Part shown: positions 1 to 8,148 of the stretch, one piece after another | How the letters are laid out: the number at the start of each line of letters is the position of its first letter | How positions within the stretch are numbered: position 1 is the first letter of the stretch | Assembly (NCBI RefSeq): GCF_016862175.1 | Contig: NZ_BOML01000056.1 | Coordinates: forward strand, 124,001-188,000 | Direction: 5' to 3' | Origin: Paractinoplanes durhamensis | Lineage (GTDB): Bacteria > Actinomycetota > Actinomycetes > Mycobacteriales > Micromonosporaceae | Length of the DNA stretch: 64,000 nucleotides | Notes under the pieces: generated by a model | The model's input: only the letters and a program-made list of their open reading frames with translations | What the model was told of the DNA's origin: nothing | The model's database searches: none | Translations under genes and position numbers: made by a program

Positions 1-42
1 TGCACCGGCGCCGCCAATCAGAAGTGGCAGGTTCCGGCATGA
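1..42 (+). CDS. 3' end of an upstream ricin-type lectin-domain protein (partial)
   Basis: Only the last 13 codons are in the window. They read C-T-G-A-A-N-Q-K-W-Q-V-P-A and a TGA stop. The pattern (Cys, then N-Q-K-W) is the closing QxW repeat of a ricin B beta-trefoil carbohydrate-binding domain and matches the repeats of the next gene, so the upstream gene is probably a related secreted glycosidase or lectin. Its stop overlaps the ATG of the chitinase by 4 nt (ATGA), which suggests translational coupling. The evidence is only 13 residues. Confidence 0.55.
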   Translation, partial: CTGAANQKWQVPA

Positions 43-1442
43 AAAGGCTCCTAGCAATCCTCGGCGGCGCCGCGGTGGTCGCCACGATGGGCGTTATCGG
101 CATCACGACCGCGTCGGCGGCCAGTGCCGGCACCCTGGTCAGCGGGCTGAACGGCAAGTGTCTCGACGTCACCGAGGGTTCGACGGCCAACGGCAACCAG
201 CCGCAGCTGTGGGACTGCGTGGCCGGCAGTGCCAACCAGCAGTGGACGCTGGCTGACAACGGTTCGGTGCAGGGCAAGGGCAAATGCCTGGACGTGGCGA
301 ACAACTCGACCGCGGACGGCGGCGTCGTGCACCTCTGGGACTGCTACGACACGGTGGCGTCCCAGAAGTGGACCCTGTCCAACGGCGCTCTGGTCAACAC
401 GGCGTCCGGCAAGTGCCTCGACGTCAAGGACAAGAACACCGCCAACGGCGCAAAACTTCAAATCTGGTCGTGTACGGCTACGTCGAACCAGAAGTGGACA
501 TTCGGCGGAAGCACGACACCCCCGACCACCAGCCCGACCACCACTCCGCCGTCCACCGGCGGCCCGGGGATCAAGGCGGTCGCGCCCTACTACTACACCG
601 GTTGGGGCAACCCGCCGAACCTCACCACGGTCACCCAGACCACCGGGGTCAAGTGGTTCACCATGGCGTTCATGCTGAACAGCGGCAACTGCGACCCCAA
701 GTGGGACGGCAGCCGGGCGCTGACCGGCGGGGCCGACCAGACCGCGATCAACACGATCCGGGCCAACGGGGGTGACGTCGTCATCTCGTTCGGCGGTGCT
801 GCCGGACCGTGGCTCGAGCACACCTGCTCGAGCGCGTCGGCGCTGGCCGCGGCGTACCAGAAGGTCATCAACGCGTACGGGCTCAAGGCCATCGACATCG
901 ACATCGAGGGCACGCCGTACGACACCGCGGCCGACCAGCAGAAGACGGTCGACGCGCTGAAGACCATCAAGGCCAACAACCCCGGCATCACCACCTACAT
1001 CACGCTGGGCAGCTACACGACCGGGCCGGACGCCTCGCTGATCAACCGGGCGGCCGCGGCCGGCCTGGTGGTCGACGGCTGGGGCATCATGACCTTCGAC
1101 TGGGGCAGCACCGGCAACAACCAGGGCGCGCTGACCATCCAGGCGGCGGACGGGCTCAAGAACCGGCTCAAGACGGCGTACGGCTGGTCGGACGCGGAGG
1201 CCTACAAGCACGTCGGCATCTCCTCGATGAACGGCATCACCGACGAGAACGCGGTGGTCACCCTCGCGGACATGCAGACCATCACGGCGTACGCCCAGCA
1301 GCACACGATCGCCCGGCTCACCTTCTGGTCGCTGAACCGCGACCGGCAGTGCTCCGGCGGCTACCCGAACGACGACACGTGCAGTGGCGTGTCCCAGTCG
1401 GCGTACCAGTTCACGAAGATCATCGGCGCTTACAAGGGCTGA
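39..1442 (+). CDS. Secreted GH18 chitinase with N-terminal ricin-type lectin domain
   Basis: A 467-residue extracellular glycoside hydrolase predicted to cut chitin or a related N-acetylglucosamine polymer. Residues 1-31 are a Sec signal peptide ending in an Ala-rich cleavage region. Residues ~32-157 are a ricin B beta-trefoil with repeated C-L-D-V and N/S-Q-K/Q-W units (QxW). Residues ~158-180 are a Thr/Pro linker. The rest is a GH18 barrel with the S-F-G-G strand motif and the D-x-D-x-E catalytic signature at Asp286, Asp288 and Glu290, Glu290 being the expected proton donor. ATG at 39 is chosen over GTG at 24 because it begins the signal peptide with Met-Lys-Arg. It overlaps the previous gene's stop. 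A terminator follows. Confidence 0.9.
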   Translation: MKRLLAILGGAAVVATMGVIGITTASAASAGTLVSGLNGKCLDVTEGSTANGNQPQLWDCVAGSANQQWTLADNGSVQGKGKCLDVANNSTADGGVVHLWDCYDTVASQKWTLSNGALVNTASGKCLDVKDKNTANGAKLQIWSCTATSNQKWTFGGSTTPPTTSPTTTPPSTGGPGIKAVAPYYYTGWGNPPNLTTVTQTTGVKWFTMAFMLNSGNCDPKWDGSRALTGGADQTAINTIRANGGDVVISFGGAAGPWLEHTCSSASALAAAYQKVINAYGLKAIDIDIEGTPYDTAADQQKTVDALKTIKANNPGITTYITLGSYTTGPDASLINRAAAAGLVVDGWGIMTFDWGSTGNNQGALTIQAADGLKNRLKTAYGWSDAEAYKHVGISSMNGITDENAVVTLADMQTITAYAQQHTIARLTFWSLNRDRQCSGGYPNDDTCSGVSQSAYQFTKIIGAYKG

Positions 1443-1454
1443 TCTTCGACGGGC

Positions 1455-1507
1455 GAGGGGCTCGCGAGCAGCGGTGGGCGCTGCTCGCGGGCCTCTCTCG
1501 TTTTTTG
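1455..1507 (+). terminator. Rho-independent terminator of the chitinase gene
   Basis: A long hairpin of about 19 bp per arm with a few G-U pairs (arm core CTCGCGAGCAGCG / CGCTGCTCGCGGG) is followed directly by a TTTTTT run. It begins 13 bp after the chitinase stop. Confidence 0.9.
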
Positions 1508-1534
1508 TCGTACGCCTCGGGCAAGCTAAAGCCC

Positions 1535-2497
1535 ATGCAAGCGATCGTGATCGAAGACAAGCAGCTGGTCCTGCGCGAGGTGCCCGATCCGGTGCCCGGC
1601 GACGGCGAGGTGGTCGTCGACGTCACCGCGGCCGGCGTCAACCGGGCCGACATCTCCCAGCGGCAGGGTTTCTACCCACCACCACCCGGCGCCTCCGCCT
1701 ATCCCGGCCTCGAGTGCGCCGGCGTGATCAGCGCGGTCGGCCCCGGCGTCACCGGCCGGCACGTGGGTGAGCGGGTGTCCGCCCTGCTGGCCGGCGGCGG
1801 CTACGCGGAAAAGGTGGCGGTCCCGGCCGGTCAGCTGCTGCCGGTGCCGACCGGCCTGTCGCTGCAGGAGTCGGCGGCGCTGCCCGAGGTCGCGTGCACG
1901 GTGTGGTCCAACTCGATCGACCGCGACCGCCTGCGCAAGGGCGAGACGCTGCTGGTGCACGGGGGTGGCAGCGGCATCGGCACGTTCGCGATCCAGCTCG
2001 GCAAGGCGCTCGGCGCCACCGTGATCGCGACCGCCCGGGCCGGCAAGCACGACAGGTTGCGCGCGCTCGGCGCCGATCTGGTCGTCGACTACTCGACCGA
2101 CGATTTCGTGGCGGCCACAAAGGACTTCACCGATGGCGCCGGCGCCGACGTGGTGCTCGACATCGTGGGCGCGAAATACCTGACCCGCAACATCGAGGCC
2201 CTCGCGCCGAACGGCCGGATCACCGTGATCGGCTTCCAGGGCGGCCGCACCGCCGAGCTCGACCTGACCCAGCTGATGGCCAAGCGCGGCTCGATCTCGT
2301 CCACGTCGCTGCGTGCCCGGCCGGCCGCCGACAAGGCCCGCATCGTGGCCGGCGTGCGGCGCGAGGTGTGGCCGCTGGTCGAGGCGGGCGCGATCAAGCC
2401 GATCATCCACGCGACGATGCCGCTCGCGGCCGCGGCGGAGGCGCACGACCTGATGGAGTCGAGCGACCACCTGGGCAAGATCCTGCTGCTGCCGTAG
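1535..2497 (+). CDS. Zinc-independent quinone oxidoreductase (MDR family)
   Basis: A 320-residue NADPH-dependent medium-chain reductase of the quinone oxidoreductase group, probably a cytosolic one- or two-electron reductase of quinones or enones. The N-terminal GroES-like fold carries A-A-G-V-N-R-A-D and P-G-L-E-C-A-G-V. The Rossmann domain has H-G-G-G-S-G-I-G near residue 145. The length is standard. The cysteines and His of the zinc alcohol dehydrogenases are not conserved. The ATG at 1535 follows the chitinase terminator, so the gene has its own promoter. The substrate cannot be read from sequence. Confidence 0.85.
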   Translation: MQAIVIEDKQLVLREVPDPVPGDGEVVVDVTAAGVNRADISQRQGFYPPPPGASAYPGLECAGVISAVGPGVTGRHVGERVSALLAGGGYAEKVAVPAGQLLPVPTGLSLQESAALPEVACTVWSNSIDRDRLRKGETLLVHGGGSGIGTFAIQLGKALGATVIATARAGKHDRLRALGADLVVDYSTDDFVAATKDFTDGAGADVVLDIVGAKYLTRNIEALAPNGRITVIGFQGGRTAELDLTQLMAKRGSISSTSLRARPAADKARIVAGVRREVWPLVEAGAIKPIIHATMPLAAAAEAHDLMESSDHLGKILLLP

Positions 2498-2673
2498 CGA
2501 AAGGTAGCACTTTTGAGTGGATCTGGTCGGAGTTTATGACCGGATAGGTCCGTTATGCGGCGAGTCGACACCCGGTAGCAGCCCGCGGTGCTCAGCATGG
2601 TGGCTCGCGACCCGGAACGTGAGCCGGGGTCTGAGGTCGCGTGCCTGTCGCCGAGTCCGGTTCGGGAGCACCC

Positions 2674-3237
2674 ATGACCAAGTCGCTGAACACCGCCCGG
2701 TGGCCCTGGCCGGCCGCTGTGACGCTCGGCGTGGTCGCGCTGGGTTCGGTTGCCTTCGCCGTCTCCCGGGACGGCAGCGGAGCCAGTGCGGCTCCGGTCG
2801 CGGTTGTCTCGGCGACCGCCTCGGCGCGGGCCGAGGGCGGCACCCGGCTCACCCGGGTCGGTGCCGACGGTGCCCTGATCGTCTCGGTGGCCGGGCTGCG
2901 CTGCGGGGTGGCCGCGATCGGGCCGGCCGACCTGCGGCAACGGGCCGGCGGCGAGTTCTGCCTGGCCGACGTGGCGGTCGAGAACGCCGGCCAGGAACCA
3001 CGACTGTTCGACGGCAGCGCACAGCGTGCCGTCGACGTCCACGGCCGAGCCTATGCGACCGACGATCGCTCCGCGGCGTTCCTCAACGATCGGGTGCCGT
3101 CGCTGCTCGACGAGATCCCGGCGGCCACCACGGTGCGCGGCGTGCTGCCCTTCGACGTGCCGGCCGGAACCCGGCTGTCCGCGCTGCTCGTGCACGAGTC
3201 CGCGGATAGCCGAGGCGCGCGAATCGCACTGAACTGA
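2674..3237 (+). CDS. Secreted or membrane-anchored DUF4352 protein
   Basis: 187 residues. One hydrophobic segment (~13-32) follows a basic N-terminus, so the protein is exported or anchored. The mature part has a beta-sandwich pattern typical of DUF4352 (telokin-like) domains, with two cysteines ('G-L-R-C-G' and 'G-E-F-C-L-A-D-V-A-V-E-N') that could form a disulfide, then the usual 'F-D-V-P-A-G' strand near the end. The ATG at 2674 has a purine-rich GGGAG upstream; an in-frame GTG at 2641 would add 11 residues. The function of these domains is not defined. Confidence 0.6.
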   Translation: MTKSLNTARWPWPAAVTLGVVALGSVAFAVSRDGSGASAAPVAVVSATASARAEGGTRLTRVGADGALIVSVAGLRCGVAAIGPADLRQRAGGEFCLADVAVENAGQEPRLFDGSAQRAVDVHGRAYATDDRSAAFLNDRVPSLLDEIPAATTVRGVLPFDVPAGTRLSALLVHESADSRGARIALN

Positions 3238-3375
3238 CGGATCCGACACGCCGGTCGGAGGGCAATCTCGGAAATCTAACTACGGCGATCGACAGCTCAA
3301 AATCCATTCCTTTCCTCGATTGGGCGACAGTGATTGTGTGAATTCGCCCGCGAAGCATTCCGGTTGTGTGCTGGC

Positions 3376-4356
3376 ATGGTCGACGGAAATGACGAGTTGT
3401 CCGGGTTCCCAATTACCGTCCATCGCCGGGCGGTTACGGAACGGCTGGCGTTATGGCCGTACCGATGGGATTCGCGTGAGTGCCCCGGGCCGATATCGGA
3501 GGCAACGCTGCACCGTCCGTCCGCTAGTCGGGCCCTGACCGCCGGCGCTCTTGCGCTGGCCGTGGTCACCCCGGTCCTAGAACCCGTCGAACAGGCTGTC
3601 GCCGTCCAGGCGGCACCGGCGGCATCCCCGGTCAGCGAAGACCGGGCGCGTCCCGAATCGGCCCGTATCGACCAAGAGTCCGCTTTCGCCACGCGGGCGG
3701 TGCTGGCCGAGCGCGCCTCGCGCGCCGACATCCGGCGGGCGGCTCTGCGCCCGACGGGGGCCCGGCCCGGCGTCACCTCCGCCTCTCGCCGTCCCGCTCG
3801 CCCGGCCGGCCGCCTTGCCCGGGTCACCGAGCAGCGGCGGACCACCGAGCGTCAGGCCCGACCCGAGCAGGGCCGACCCGAGCAGGCCCAACGGCAGCGG
3901 GCTGAGCCGCGCCGGGTCACCCGCAGCGTCCGGGTACGCACCACCAGGGTCAACCGGACCCGGCCGGTGGCCCGTGCCATCACCCGGCACGCGTCGGCCC
4001 CGCGCCGGCAGCGGGTGATGCGACTGGGCAACATGACCGCGGTGGTCGCGTACGCCAAGTCGCAGATCGGCCGGCGCTACGTCAGCGGCGGTGAGGGCGG
4101 GAGCGGCTTCGACTGCTCCGGGCTCACCAAGCAGGCGTACGCCCGAGCCGGGATCAGCCTGCCGCACTCCTCCGGCGCCCAGGCGGCCCGGGCCCGCCGC
4201 ATCACGCGGAGTCAGGCCCGAGCCGGCGATCTGGTGGTCGGACGCGGTCATGTGGGTATCTACATGGGCAACGGGATGATGATCGATGCGGGCAACCACC
4301 GCACCGGAGTCGTGTATCGCAAGCTCTATTCAGGGCTGAGCGTGGAGCGTCTGTAA
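3376..4356 (+). CDS. NlpC/P60 peptidoglycan endopeptidase with Arg/Pro-rich linker
   Basis: A cell-wall cysteine peptidase expected to cleave peptide stems of peptidoglycan outside the cell. The last ~110 residues form the NlpC/P60 domain: F-D-C-S-G-L (catalytic Cys), then G-H-V-G-I-Y (catalytic His) and a short C-terminal end. Before it is a hydrophobic export segment (A-G-A-L-A-L-A-V-V) and a ~150-residue Arg/Ala/Pro/Gln-rich low-complexity linker with repeats such as R-P-E-Q-G-R-P-E-Q, which may bind the anionic wall. The start is uncertain: the ATG at 3376 puts ~50 residues before the hydrophobic stretch, and GTG 3334 is possible. A basic N-terminus in another frame near 3477 hints at a possible frameshift. 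Confidence 0.7.
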   Translation: MVDGNDELSGFPITVHRRAVTERLALWPYRWDSRECPGPISEATLHRPSASRALTAGALALAVVTPVLEPVEQAVAVQAAPAASPVSEDRARPESARIDQESAFATRAVLAERASRADIRRAALRPTGARPGVTSASRRPARPAGRLARVTEQRRTTERQARPEQGRPEQAQRQRAEPRRVTRSVRVRTTRVNRTRPVARAITRHASAPRRQRVMRLGNMTAVVAYAKSQIGRRYVSGGEGGSGFDCSGLTKQAYARAGISLPHSSGAQAARARRITRSQARAGDLVVGRGHVGIYMGNGMMIDAGNHRTGVVYRKLYSGLSVERL

Positions 4357-4398
4357 ATCGGTTCGCCCGCGGCGGGTCCAGCGGTGACAATCGCGTTC

Positions 4399-5040
4399 AT
4401 GATTGTCGATAATTGGCCGCTGTTCGGTCTCGTGCTGCGGACCCCGCGCCTCGAATTGCGGTTGCCAGATCTCGCCCGGCTCGCCCGGCTGGGCGAGATC
4501 GCTGCCGCCGGTGTGCACGATCCGGCGGTGCAGCCGTTCGCCGCGGAATGGACCGATCAGCCGCCGGCGAAGGTCGCCCGCAGCGTGCTCCAGTGGCAGT
4601 GGGGCACCTGGGCGTCGTGGCAGCCGGACAATTGGTCGCTCGGCCTGGTCGCGACCGCCGACGGCCGGGTCGTCGGCACCCAGAGCGTCGACGCGACCCG
4701 GTTCGCGGTGCGGCGCGAGGTCGGCACCGGCTCCTGGATCGGCCGCGATGACCACGGCCGGGGCTACGGCACCGAGATGCGCGCGGCCGTGCTCGAGCTG
4801 GCCTTCACCGGTCTGGACGCGCAGTTCGCCACCTCGGAGGCGTTTGCCGACAACCACGCCTCGTACGCGGTCTCCCGCAGGCTCGGCTACGCCGACGACG
4901 GCATCGCCCGGCACGTGATCCGCGGCGTACCCGTCGTCGGCCGCCGCCTCCGGCTGGACCGGGAGTCCTGGCTGGCGGCCCGCCGCATCCCGGTCGAGAT
5001 CGAGGGCCTGGCCGGCTGCCGGGAGATGTTCACCGGTTAG
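4399..5040 (+). CDS. GNAT-family N-acetyltransferase
   Basis: 213 residues with the GNAT_3/RimJ-type layout: an early 'T-P-R-L-E-L-R-L-P' strand, a central W-rich segment, and the acetyl-CoA loop 'R-D-D-H-G-R-G-Y-G-T' (R/Q-x-x-G-x-G/A). It is followed by the late 'N-H-A-S-Y-A-V-S-R-R-L-G-Y' helix, where Asn-x-x-S is conserved. It acetylates an amino group of an unidentified substrate. The ATG at 4399 gives the normal N-terminus; GTG 4384 is an alternative. It converges on the histidine kinase, and the two coding ends overlap by 11 nt. Confidence 0.8.
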   Translation: MIVDNWPLFGLVLRTPRLELRLPDLARLARLGEIAAAGVHDPAVQPFAAEWTDQPPAKVARSVLQWQWGTWASWQPDNWSLGLVATADGRVVGTQSVDATRFAVRREVGTGSWIGRDDHGRGYGTEMRAAVLELAFTGLDAQFATSEAFADNHASYAVSRRLGYADDGIARHVIRGVPVVGRRLRLDRESWLAARRIPVEIEGLAGCREMFTG

Positions 5041-6226
5041 ACAGCGTCAGCCGCACGGTCGTGCCGACCCCCGGCACGCTGGCCAGGTGCACGCTGCCGT
5101 GGTGGGCCTCGATGATCGACTTGACGATCGCGAGGCCCAGGCCCGGACCCTGCACGGCCATCACGTCGGCCGACGCGCAACGGTAGAACCGGTCGAACAC
5201 GTGCGGCAGGTCCTCGCTGGGGATGCCGACCCCGTTGTCGGTGATCGTCACCTCCGGCTCGCCGTCCGCGGTCGCGTCGACGATGATCTCGCCGCCCTCG
5301 CCGGTGAACTTGATGGCGTTGACGACCAGGTGGTTCAGGGCCTGGGTGAGTCGCTTGGCGTCGCCCCGGGCCGGCACCGGCGCCTTGGTGCGGTCGCGCA
5401 CCTGGACGTTCTTGTGCTCGGCCAGCGCCCGGCATCCGGTGGTGACCTGATGGGCGATGTCGGCGAGGTCCAGCTCGGTGATGTCGAGCTCCATCGCCTC
5501 GTCGGTGAGCCGGGCCACCAGCAGCAACTCGTCGATCAGCCGCAACAGCCGGTCGGAGTTGCGCTGCATGACGGACAGGAACCGGCGGGACGTCTCGCCG
5601 TCGAAGTCGCCCTCCAGCAGCATTTCCAAGTAGCCGCGGATGGTCGACAGCGGCGTACGCAGCTCATGGCTGACGGTGGCCAGGAACGAGTCCTTCATCC
5701 GGTCGAGCTGGCGCATCCGGTCGGCGATCTCGCCGGCGTGCCGGGCGTAGCGGCGCAACTCCAGCTGCACCGCGGCGTGCCGGGCCAGGCTGCGCAGGGC
5801 TCGCCGCTGTGCCTCGGTCAGCTCGCGCGGCTCGTGGTCGATCACACAGACCGTGCCGACCGCGAAGGTGCCGTCCAGCACGACCGGCGCACCGGCGTAG
5901 AAACGAAGCCCACCCTGCACGTACGGGTTGTCGGCGAACCGGATGTCCTGGGTCGCGTCGGGCACCTCGAGCAGGTCGTGACTGTTGATCGCGTGCGAGC
6001 AGAAGGAAAGCTCCCGGGGCACCTGGGTCAGCTCCAGGCCGACCTTGGCCTTGAACCACTGGCGGTCGTTGTCGACCAGGCTGACCAGGCCCATCGGGGT
6101 GCCGCAGATCTCCGACGCGAGCAGCGCGATGTCGTCGAAGTCCTCCTCCGGGGCCGTGTCGAGGACCCCGGCGTCGTGCAGCGCGGCCAGCCGGGCCGGC
6201 TCATCGACGGGCACAGGGGCTTTCAT
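5030..6226 (-). CDS. Cytosolic GAF-domain sensor histidine kinase
   Basis: 398 residues with no membrane segment. A GAF domain (~20-150) has the pattern typical of kinases beginning 'L-x-x-L-x-x-x-x-V-L-D-T-x-P-E'. It is followed by a short coiled region, a HisKA dimerisation domain with phospho-acceptor His187 in S-H-E-L-R-T-P, and an HATPase_c domain with N box 'N-H-L-V-V-N-A', G1 'D-N-G-V-G-I-P' and G2 'G-P-G-L-G-L-A-I-V-K'. All catalytic boxes are intact. No response regulator is adjacent, so it is an orphan kinase whose partner lies elsewhere. The upstream start at 6232 would add only two residues. Confidence 0.9.
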   Translation of the reverse strand: MKAPVPVDEPARLAALHDAGVLDTAPEEDFDDIALLASEICGTPMGLVSLVDNDRQWFKAKVGLELTQVPRELSFCSHAINSHDLLEVPDATQDIRFADNPYVQGGLRFYAGAPVVLDGTFAVGTVCVIDHEPRELTEAQRRALRSLARHAAVQLELRRYARHAGEIADRMRQLDRMKDSFLATVSHELRTPLSTIRGYLEMLLEGDFDGETSRRFLSVMQRNSDRLLRLIDELLLVARLTDEAMELDITELDLADIAHQVTTGCRALAEHKNVQVRDRTKAPVPARGDAKRLTQALNHLVVNAIKFTGEGGEIIVDATADGEPEVTITDNGVGIPSEDLPHVFDRFYRCASADVMAVQGPGLGLAIVKSIIEAHHGSVHLASVPGVGTTVRLTLSNR

Positions 6227-6567
6227 CCACAAATATTCTCATTCCGGGCGGCACGCCACGATGCATTCCGGATACAGCAGTCGGCACCCGCCCCGTGGGG
6301 CGAGTGCCGACTTGCTGATCACCGATGATCGCTTCCGGCGACCGATCACGGCCAGGCGCGGGGATCTCTGCCACACGCACCCGATCGGATGTCGGACAGA
6401 AGCATGACCCGATCCCCTCTTACCGCCCCGCACCACCTGTGCGTTTCCCCGTTCGAGTGACCGAGGGCCGCAACGGGGCCGCAAGCTCGGCGTCATCTCG
6501 GGCGGTTAGTCTCGATCGGGTAGGGAACACAGAGAAGGTTTGAGCCATCTCGCCGGAGGACATCGCC
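6227..6567. other. Divergent intergenic region with a strong inverted repeat
   Basis: 341 bp between the histidine kinase and the PEBP gene. I see no gene in it. It contains a hairpin-forming repeat at 6279-6312 (AGTCGGCAC ... GTGCCGACT, with an inner GCCCC/GGGGC pair) about 55 bp upstream of the kinase start. There is no T-run after it, so it may be a leader hairpin or operator rather than a terminator. Confidence 0.4.
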
Positions 6568-7098
6568 ATGAGTCTCGACCGCGCCGTAGCCCCGGATCCG
6601 TACGACATCCTGCCCCCGGTCCCGTCCTTCACGGTGACCAGCACGGACGTCACGGACGGGCAGCCGCTCGACGATTTGTTCGCACACACCAGCGTGGGCG
6701 GCAAGAACCTGTCACCGCAGCTCGCCTGGTCGGGTTTCCCGGCGGAGACGCGCGGCTTCGTGGTGACCTGCTTCGACCCGGATGCGCCGACCGGCAGCGG
6801 CTTCTGGCACTGGGTGCTGGTCAACCTGCCGTCGTCGGTGACCGAGCTGGAGCGCGGCGTCGACCAGCTGCCCGGCGACGCGTTCTGCGTCCGCAACGAC
6901 TACGGCGAGAACAACTACGGTGGCTCGGCGCCGCCGCCCGGCGACCGCGCCCACCGCTATGTCTTCGCCGTGCACGCGATCGACGTCGACAAGCTCGAGG
7001 TGAGCCCGGCGGCGTCGCCCGCCTACGTCGGCTTCAACCTCGCCTTCCACACCCTGGCCCGGGCCACCATCCGCCCGACCTTCCAGGTCCGCGGCTGA
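6568..7098 (+). CDS. YbhB/YbcL-family (PEBP-like) protein
   Basis: 176 residues of the phosphatidylethanolamine-binding/Raf-kinase-inhibitor-like family, a soluble cytosolic small-ligand-binding fold of uncertain role in bacteria. Family signatures seen: 'K-N-L-S-P-Q-L-A-W-S-G-F-P', 'D-P-D-A-P-T-G-S-G-F-W-H-W-V-L' (the DPDxP anion pocket and HW), and 'G-D-R-A-H-R-Y-V-F-A-V-H-A'. The length is standard. The start has GGAGGACAT just upstream. A terminator follows. Confidence 0.88.
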   Translation: MSLDRAVAPDPYDILPPVPSFTVTSTDVTDGQPLDDLFAHTSVGGKNLSPQLAWSGFPAETRGFVVTCFDPDAPTGSGFWHWVLVNLPSSVTELERGVDQLPGDAFCVRNDYGENNYGGSAPPPGDRAHRYVFAVHAIDVDKLEVSPAASPAYVGFNLAFHTLARATIRPTFQVRG

Positions 7099-7118
7099 CT
7101 TCCCGCTCGGGAAACCAC

Positions 7119-7147
7119 AAAGCCGCCGGGCGCTGCCCGGCGGCTTT
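7119..7147. terminator. Bidirectional terminator hairpin
   Basis: A perfect 13-bp stem (AAAGCCGCCGGGC / GCCCGGCGGCTTT) with a 3-nt loop lies between the converging PEBP and methyltransferase genes. The AAA and TTT ends let it work in either direction. Confidence 0.85.
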
Positions 7148-7169
7148 CGTGTGTCCCGTCTTACTGCGG

Positions 7170-7883
7170 TCAGGCCGGCGTACGCGCCACCACGAAGACC
7201 GACTGGCCGAACGGCGGCTTCACGATCGACTCGGCCGCCTTGGTCACCGGCAGCACGAGCGAGTCGTACACCTTGACCATCGGGCCTTCCTTCGGCGCCA
7301 GCTTGAAGATGCTGGTCGCGCCGTAGTAGCCGATCAGGCCGAGCGCGTTGGCGTAGTGCAGCTTCTCGATCTGCAGGCCGGCCTCGTCCATCGCGGCCCG
7401 CATCGACTTCTTGGTGTACCGCCGGATGTGACCGGTGGCGATGTCGACCTGGCTCATCGCGAACATGAAGGCCGGGACGATCAGGATGATGCGGCCGCCG
7501 GGGCGGACCAGCTCGGCCATGCTGCGCAGCGCGCCGACATGGTCCTCGATGTGCTCGAGCACGTTGTACGACACCGCGGCGCTGTATTCCCCCGCGGCGT
7601 CGGCCGACGGGAGCAGCATCTGCCGGACCTCGATGTTGGCGTGCTCGGCCATCCGCTCCTTGAGCAGCACCAGCCGGTCGGGGTCGGCTTCGGTCGCCGT
7701 GAACCGCGGAAGGTGCTCAGCCCACTCGATCGCGTAGTCGCCGAGACCGCTGCCGATCTCGATCGGATTGTCGCCCAGGTACGGGAGCGCGAGCTCGACG
7801 AACCACCGACGGTGGTTGACGGCCGTGGCGAGGCCTTCGAGCACTTCGGACTGGATCCGCTGGTCTCCAGTGATGTCTGCCAT
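7170..7883 (-). CDS. Class I SAM-dependent methyltransferase
   Basis: 237 residues. The SAM-binding motif I is 'I-E-I-G-S-G-L-G-D-Y-A', motif II ends in an acidic residue after 'F-T-A-T-E-A-D-P-D', and 'Y-N-V-L-E-H-I-E-D' is the usual motif IV region with the H-I-E-D seen in small-molecule and glycolipid methyltransferases. It resembles methyltransferases encoded beside membrane glycosyltransferases, and a large membrane protein gene is divergently adjacent. The ATG at 7883 has GAGGGAAC upstream; the longer reading from 7943 has no clear ribosome-binding site. Substrate unknown. Confidence 0.75.
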   Translation of the reverse strand: MADITGDQRIQSEVLEGLATAVNHRRWFVELALPYLGDNPIEIGSGLGDYAIEWAEHLPRFTATEADPDRLVLLKERMAEHANIEVRQMLLPSADAAGEYSAAVSYNVLEHIEDHVGALRSMAELVRPGGRIILIVPAFMFAMSQVDIATGHIRRYTKKSMRAAMDEAGLQIEKLHYANALGLIGYYGATSIFKLAPKEGPMVKVYDSLVLPVTKAAESIVKPPFGQSVFVVARTPA

Positions 7884-8148
7884 AAGTAGAGTTCCCTCGT
7901 CTTGCCGGTCGAAGCTGACAGCGGGACCGAACGAGTTAACCATCCAGCGCGCTGAACCGAAAGTTGAGCGACCCTTGGCCGCTCATTATTTGCCTGATTG
8001 AGACATAGCCAGGCCGGGTAGTGGGCATCGTTGCACTCCATGTCCAGCAAGCTGCGGATGCCCGGAATACAACCTTCATATCGGGTCGATCACGCATGGG
8101 GCGCTCGACACAACACTGTTACCAACCTCGGTTAGGCTCGCCGATGCT

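Noticed and set aside
3238..3480. Cyclic-di-AMP (ydaO) riboswitch upstream of the NlpC/P60 gene
   Set aside because: Such riboswitches are common before these genes in actinomycetes, so I looked, but I could not find the conserved paired elements with confidence.
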